Source: Agrostemma githago
Lineage: Eukaryota > Streptophyta > Magnoliopsida > Caryophyllales > Caryophyllaceae
Reading direction: 5' to 3'
DNA: 64,000 nt
Assembly: GCA_958450325.1 (NCBI GenBank)
Contig: OY288243.1
Span: forward strand, 24,520,844 to 24,584,843
The position numbers and the translations under genes are program-made. Of this stretch, positions 58,701 to 64,000 are shown one piece after another. Below the pieces are notes generated by a model, which saw nothing but the letters and a program-made list of their open reading frames with translations, made no database searches and was not told the DNA's origin. The number at the start of each line of letters is the position of its first letter. Positions within the stretch are counted from its first letter, which is position 1.

Positions 58701-61050
58701 AGTCCGAAGATAGTCAGAAAATATCTCAAAGAACGTCCAGGCACAAAGATCCGTCCCAAAGAATACTCCAAAGATAGTCAGAAACTATCTCGAAGAAAGT
58801 CAAGGGACAAAGATCCATCCTAAAGAGAAGTCCGGATATAGTAAGAACCTATCTCGAAGAAAGTCCAAGGAGAAAGATCATAGTCACAAATTATCTCAAA
58901 GAAAGTCCAGGGACAAAGATTCGTCCCAAAGAGTCGTCCAGAGATAGTCAGATACTATCTCGAAAAAAGACAAGGGACAAAGATCCGTCCCAAAGAGTTG
59001 TTCAGAGATAGTTAGAAATTATCTCGAATAAAGTCCACGGACAAAGATCTGTCCCAAAGAGTAGTCCAGAGATTGTTAGAAACTATCTGTAAGAAAGTCC
59101 AGGGACAAAGATCCGTCCCAAAGAGTAGTCCGGAGATAGTCAATTACTATCTCGAAGAAAGTCCACGGAGAAAGATCATAGTCATAAATTATCTCAAAGA
59201 AAGTACGGGGACAAAGATCTATACCAAAGAGTAGTCTAGAGATAGTCAGAAACTATATCGAAGAAAGTCCAGGGACAAAGATCCGTCCCAAAGAGTAGTC
59301 CAGAGATAGTCAGAAACTATCTCGAAGAAAGTCAAGGGACAAAGATCCGTCCCAAAGAGTAGTCCAGTAATTGTTAGAAACTATCTCGAAGAAATTTAAG
59401 GGACAAAGATCCGTCACAAAGAGTAGTCCGAAGATAGTCAGAAAATATCTCGAAGAACGTCCAGGGACAAAGATCCGTCCCAAAGATTAGTCCAAAGATA
59501 GTCAGAAACTATCTCGAAGAAAGTCAAGGGACAAAGATCCATCCCAAAGAGTAGTCCGGATATAGTAAGTCCAAGAAGAAAGATCATAGTCATAAATTAT
59601 CTCAAAGAATGTCCAGGGACAAAGATTCGTTCAAAGAGTAGTCCAGAGATAGTCAGATACTATCTCGAAAAAAGACCAGGGACAAAGATCCGTCCCAAAG
59701 AGTTGTCCAGAGATAGTTAGAAATTATCTCGAATAAAGTCCGCGGACAAAGATCTGTCCCAAAGAGTAGTCCAGAGATTGTTAGAAACTATCTCGAAGAA
59801 AGTCCAGGGACAAAGATCCGTCCCAAAGAGTAGTCCGGATATAGTAAGAATCTATCTCGAAGAAAGTCCACGGAGAAAGATCATAGTCATAAATTATCTC
59901 AAAGAAAGTCCGGGGACAAAGATCTATACCAAAGAGTAGTATAGAGATAGTCAGAAACTATATCGAAGAAAGTCTAGGGACAAAGATCCGTCCCAAAGAG
60001 TTGTCCAGAGATAGTCAGATACTATCTCGAAGAAAGACCAGGGACAAAGATCCGTCCCAAAGAGTTGTCCAGAGATAGTTAGAAACTCTCTCGAATAAAG
60101 TCCACGGACAAAGATCCGTCCCAAAGAGTAGTCTAGACATTGTCAGAAACTATCTCGAAGAAAGTCAAGGGACAAAGATCCGTCCCAAAGAGTAGTCCGG
60201 AGATAGTCAGATACTATCCCGAAGAAAGACCAGGGACAAAGATCCGTCCCAAAGAGTAGTCCAGAGATAGTCATAAACTATCTCGAAGAAAGTCCTCGGA
60301 GAAAGATCCGTCCCAAAGAGTAGTCCAGAGATAGTCAAAAAGTATCTCGAAGAAAGTCCAGGGACAAAGATCCGTCTCAAAGAGTAGTCCAGTAATTGTT
60401 AGAAACTATCTCGAAGAAATTTAAGGGACAAAGATCCGTCACAAAGAGTAGTCCGAAGATAGTCAGAAAATATCTCAAAGAACGTCCAGGCACAAAGATC
60501 CGTCCCAAAGAATACTCCAAAGATAGTCAGAAACTATCTCGAAGAAAGTCAAGGGACAAAGATCCATCCTAAAGAGAAGTCCGGATATAGTAAGAACTTA
60601 TCTCGAAGAAAGTCCAAGGAGAAAGATCATAGTCACAAATTATCTCAAAGAAAGTCCAGGGACAAAGATTCGTCCCAAAGAGTAGTCCAGAGATAGTCAG
60701 ATACTATCTCGAAAAAAGACCAGGGACAAAGATCCGTCCCAAAGAGTTGTTCAGAGATAGTTAGAAATTATCTCGAATAAAGTCCACGGACAAAGATCTG
60801 TCCGAAAGAGTAGTTCAGAGACTGTTAGAAACTATCTCGAAGAAAGTCCAGGGACAAAGATCTGTCCCAAAGAGTAGTCCGGATATAGTAAGAACCTATC
60901 TCAAAGAAAGTCCACGGAGAAAGATTATAGTCATAAATTATCTCAAAGAAAGTACGGGGACAAAGATCTATACCAAAGAGTAGTCTAGAGATAGTCAGAA
61001 ACTATATCGAAGAAAGTCCAGGGACAAAGATCCGTCCCAAAGAGTAGTCC
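55000..61050 (+). repeat. 1,749-bp HOR array, about 3.5 copies
   Basis: The rare GTCAAAAAGTATC variant occurs in segments starting at 55081, 56830, 58579 and 60328, each 1,749 bp apart, and the segment at 56155 recurs at 57904 and 59653. The unit fits 29 monomers with four 22-bp deletions, one 18-bp deletion and one 1-bp deletion in GATTCGTTCAAAG (1,856 - 107 = 1,749). The copy at about 60860-61050 stops matching where GATACTATCTCG replaces the expected monomer. Private differences exist, e.g. CTGTAAGAAAG near 59088. Confidence 0.93.
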
Positions 61051-64000
61051 AGAGATAGTCAGATACTATCTCGAAGAAAGACCAGGGACAAAGATCCGTC
61101 CCAAAGAGTTGTCCAGAGATAGTTAGAAACTCTCTCGAATAAAGTCCACGGACAAAGATCCGTCCCAAAGAGTAGTCCAGACATTGTCAGAAACTATCTC
61201 GAAGATAGTCAAGGGACAAAGATCCGTCCCAAAGAGTAGTCCGGAGATAGTCAGATACTATCTCGAAGAAAGACCAGGGACAAAGATCCGTCCCAAAGAG
61301 TTGTCTAGAGATAGTTATAAACTATCTCGAATAAAGTCCACGGAAAAAGATCCGTCCCAAAGAGTAGTCCGGAGATTGTCAGAAACTATCTCGAAGAAAG
61401 TCAAGGGACAAAGATCCATCCCAAAGAGTAGTCCGGAGATAGTCAAAAACTATCTCGAAGAAAGTTCAGGGACAAAGATTCGTCCCATAGAGTAGTCCAG
61501 AGATAATCAGAAACTATCTCGAAGAAAGTCCAGGGACAAAGATTCGTCCCATAGAGTAGTCCAGAGATAATCAGAAACTATCTCGAAGAAAGTCCAGGGA
61601 CAAAGATCTGTCCCAAAGAGTAGTCCATAGATAATCATAAACTATCTCGAAGAAAGTCCTCGGAAAAAGATCCGTCCCAAAGAGTAGTCCAGAGATAGTC
61701 AAAAACTATGTCGAAGAAAGTCCAGGGACAAAGATCCGTCCCAAAGAGTAGTCCAGTAATTGTTAGAAACTATCTCGAAGAAATTGAAGGGACAAAGATC
61801 CGTCACAAAGAGTAGTCCGAAGATAGTCAGAAAATATCTCGAAGAACGTCCAGGGACAAAGATCCGTCCCAAAGAATAGTCCAAAGATAGTCAGAAACTA
61901 TCTCGAAGAAAGTCAAGGGACAAAGATCCATCCCAAAGAGTAGTCCGGATATAGTAAGAACCTACCTCGAAGAAAGTCCAAGAAGAAAGATCATAGTCAT
62001 AAATTATCTCAAAGAATGTCCAGGGACAAAGATTCGTCTCAAAGAGTAGTCCAGAGATAATCAGAAACTATCTCGAAGAAAGACCAGGGACAAAGATCCG
62101 TCCCAAAGAGTTGTCTAGAGATAGTTAGAAACTATCTCAAATAAAGTCCACGGACAATGATCGGTCCCAAAGAGTAGTCCGGAGATTGTCAGAAACTATC
62201 TCGAAGAAAGTCAAGGGACAAAGATCCATCCCAAAGAGTAGTCCGGATATAGTAAGAACCTATCTCAAAGAAAGTCCACGGAGAAAGATCATAGTCATAA
62301 ATTATCTCAAAGAAAGTACGGGGACAAAGATCTTTACCAAAGAGTAGTCTAGAGATAGTCAGAAACTATATCGAAGAAAGTCCAGGGACAAAGATCCGTC
62401 CCAAAGATTAGTCCAGAGATAATCAGAAACTATCTCGAAGAAAGATCAGGGACAAAGATCCGTCCCAAAGAGTTGTCCAGAGATAGTTAGAAACTATCTC
62501 AAATAAAGTCCACGGACAATGATCGGTCCCAAAGAGTAGTCCGGAGATTGTTAGAAACTATCTCGAAGAAAGTCAAGGGACAAAGATTCATCCCAAAGAG
62601 TAGTCCGGATATAGTAAGAACCTATCTCAAAGAAAGTCCACGGAGAAAGATCATAGTCATAAATTATCTCCAAAAAAATACGGGGACAAAGATCTTTACC
62701 AAAGAGTAGTCTAGAGATAGTCAGAAACTATATCGAAGAAAGTCCAGGGACAAAGATCCGTCCCAAAGAGTAGTACCGAGATAGTCAGATACTATCTCGA
62801 AGAAAGACCAGGGACAAAGATCCGTCCCAAAGGGTTGTCCAGAGATAGTTAGAAACTCTCTCGAATAAAGTCCACGGACGAAGATCCGTCCCAAAGAGTA
62901 GTCCAGAAATTGTCAGAAACTATCTCGAAGAAAGTCAAGGGACAAAGATCCGTCCCAAAGAGTAGTCCGGAGATAGTCAGATACTATCTCGAAGAAAGAC
63001 CAGGGACAACGATCCGTCCCAAAGAGATGTCCAGAGATAGTTAGAAACTATCTCGAATAAAGTCCACGGACAAATATCCGTCCCAAAGAGTAGTCCGGAG
63101 ATTGTAAGAAACTATCTCGAAGAAAGTCAAGGGACAAAGATCCATCCCAAACATTAGTCCGGAGATTGTCAGAAACTATCTCAAAGAAAGCCCAAGGACA
63201 AAGATCCGTCCCAAAGAGTAGTCCGGAGATAGTCAAAAACTATCTCGAAGAAAGTTCAGGGACAAAGATTTGTCCCATAGAGTAGTCCAGAGATAATCAG
63301 AAACTATCTCGAAGAAAGACCAGGGACAAAGATCCGTCCCAAAGAGTTGTCCAGAGATAGTTAGAAACTATCTCGAATAAAGTCCACAGACAAAGATCGG
63401 TCCCAAAGAGTAGTCTGGAGATTGTCAGAAACTATCTCGAAGAAAGTCAAGGGACAAAGATCCATCCCAAAGAGTAGTCCGGAGATTGTCAGAAACTATC
63501 TCAAAGAAAGTCCAAGGACAAAGATACGTCCCAAAGAGTAGTCCGGAGATAGTCAAAAACTATCTCGAAGAAATTTAAGGGACAAAGATCAGTCACAAAG
63601 AGTAGTCCGAAGATAGTCAGAAACTATCTCGAAGAAAGTCCAGGGACAAAGATTGGTCCCAAAGAGTACTCCAGAGATAGTCAGATACTATCTCGAAAAA
63701 AGACCAGGGCCAAAGATCCGTCCCAAAGAGTTGTCAGGAGATAGTTAGAATGTATCTCGAATAAAGTCCACGGACAAAGATCTGTCTCAAAGAGTAGTCT
63801 AGAGATTGTTATAAACTATCTCGAAGAAAGTCCAGGGACAAAGATCCGTCCCAAAGAGTAGTCCAGTAATTGTTAGAAACTATCTCGAAGAAATTTAAGG
63901 GACAAAGATCAGTCACAAAGAGTAGTCCGAAGATAGTCAGAAACTATCTCGAAGAAAGTCAAGGGACAAAGATCCATCCCAAAGAGTAGTCCGGATACAG
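61050..64000 (+). repeat. Irregular right-hand satellite with a 362-bp duplication
   Basis: Mixed monomers without a long period. GATCGGTCCC at 62159 recurs at 62521, and GATCTTTACC near 62329 recurs near 62691. The 362-bp offset equals six monomers with one 22-bp deletion (384 - 22). At 61699-62060 the monomer order matches the 1,112-bp unit, but the 18-bp deletion is absent. The array continues past the window end at 64000. Confidence 0.82.

Larger units (their letters stand above)
1..64000 (+). repeat. 64-bp satellite DNA array filling the window
   Basis: Every part of the window except 11782-12088 is made of head-to-tail monomers of 64 bp. A clean one is 14668-14731, starting AAACTATCTCGAAG and ending GATAGTC followed by two variable bases. 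The period can be read directly: AAGAAAG at 121 is followed by the equivalent AAGAAC at 185. The consensus holds about 25 A, 15 G, 14 C and 10 T, so it is about 45% GC with a strong A-over-T bias on this strand. No inverted monomers were seen. GATC occurs once in most monomers. Variants differ by point changes, by a 22-bp deletion (42-bp monomers), by an 18-bp deletion and by 1-bp indels. Long arrays of this kind are typical of eukaryotic heterochromatin. I do not recognise the family by name. A centromeric role is possible but nothing in the sequence proves it. Confidence 0.97.

Noticed and set aside
1..64000. CRISPR array
   Set aside because: Repeats are contiguous 64-bp monomers with no unique spacers, and there are no cas genes.
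1..64000. Telomeric repeats or a CENP-B box
   Set aside because: No TTTAGGG-type runs and no CENP-B-box-like motif were seen. A centromeric or subtelomeric location therefore cannot be argued from motifs.

Overview
This 64 kb window is almost entirely one satellite DNA. Its monomer is 64 bp, repeated head to tail, always on the same strand, roughly a thousand times from end to end (a clean example is 14668-14731). I see no protein-coding gene, tRNA, functional rRNA gene, CRISPR array or bacterial or viral element. The only non-satellite DNA is a 307-bp insert at 11782-12088. It has TG...CA ends, an exact 5-bp target-site duplication (CCACG), and a 5S-rRNA-like segment on the minus strand with recognisable box A and box C. 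This is the architecture of a solo LTR of the Cassandra TRIM retrotransposon family, known from vascular plants. The window is therefore best read as plant heterochromatin (pericentromeric, centromeric or subtelomeric; position and species cannot be told from the sequence).

The satellite is organised on several scales. Within the monomer there is a perfect 8-bp inverted repeat with a 5-nt loop, a second 5-bp inverted repeat, and a hint of ~13-bp submodules. Deletion variants recur: 42-bp monomers that lost 22 bp, and one later 18-bp deletion. Above the monomer level, multi-monomer blocks are duplicated in tandem, giving higher-order repeats (HORs) of many periods.

Layout (boundaries usually within 10-60 bp): 300-3343, two copies of a ~1,490/1,554-bp unit; 4945-7617, period 1,512; 7701-8475, period 383; 9335-13864, two copies of a 2,109-bp unit, the second carrying the LTR; 13035-19365, two copies of a ~3,153/3,089-bp unit; 17668-31861, two nearly identical copies of a 7,097-bp unit; 30727-38190, two copies of a 3,732-bp unit; 37015-49521, about 11.2 copies of a 1,112-bp unit (18 monomers); 49835-52370, a third copy of part of the 3,732-bp unit; 54210-55770, period 788; 55000-61050, about 3.5 copies of a 1,749-bp unit (29 monomers); 61050-64000, irregular again with a small 362-bp duplication.

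The short open reading frames found throughout are by-products of the satellite. 64 is not a multiple of 3, so each frame rotates through the monomer and normally meets a stop within three monomers (192 bp). The biology on show is amplification and homogenisation: nested tandem duplications, a HOR that expanded from inside a larger HOR, a multi-unit duplication inside that HOR, and a retrotransposon insertion that can be ordered relative to one duplication. I found no evidence of an encoded molecular system.
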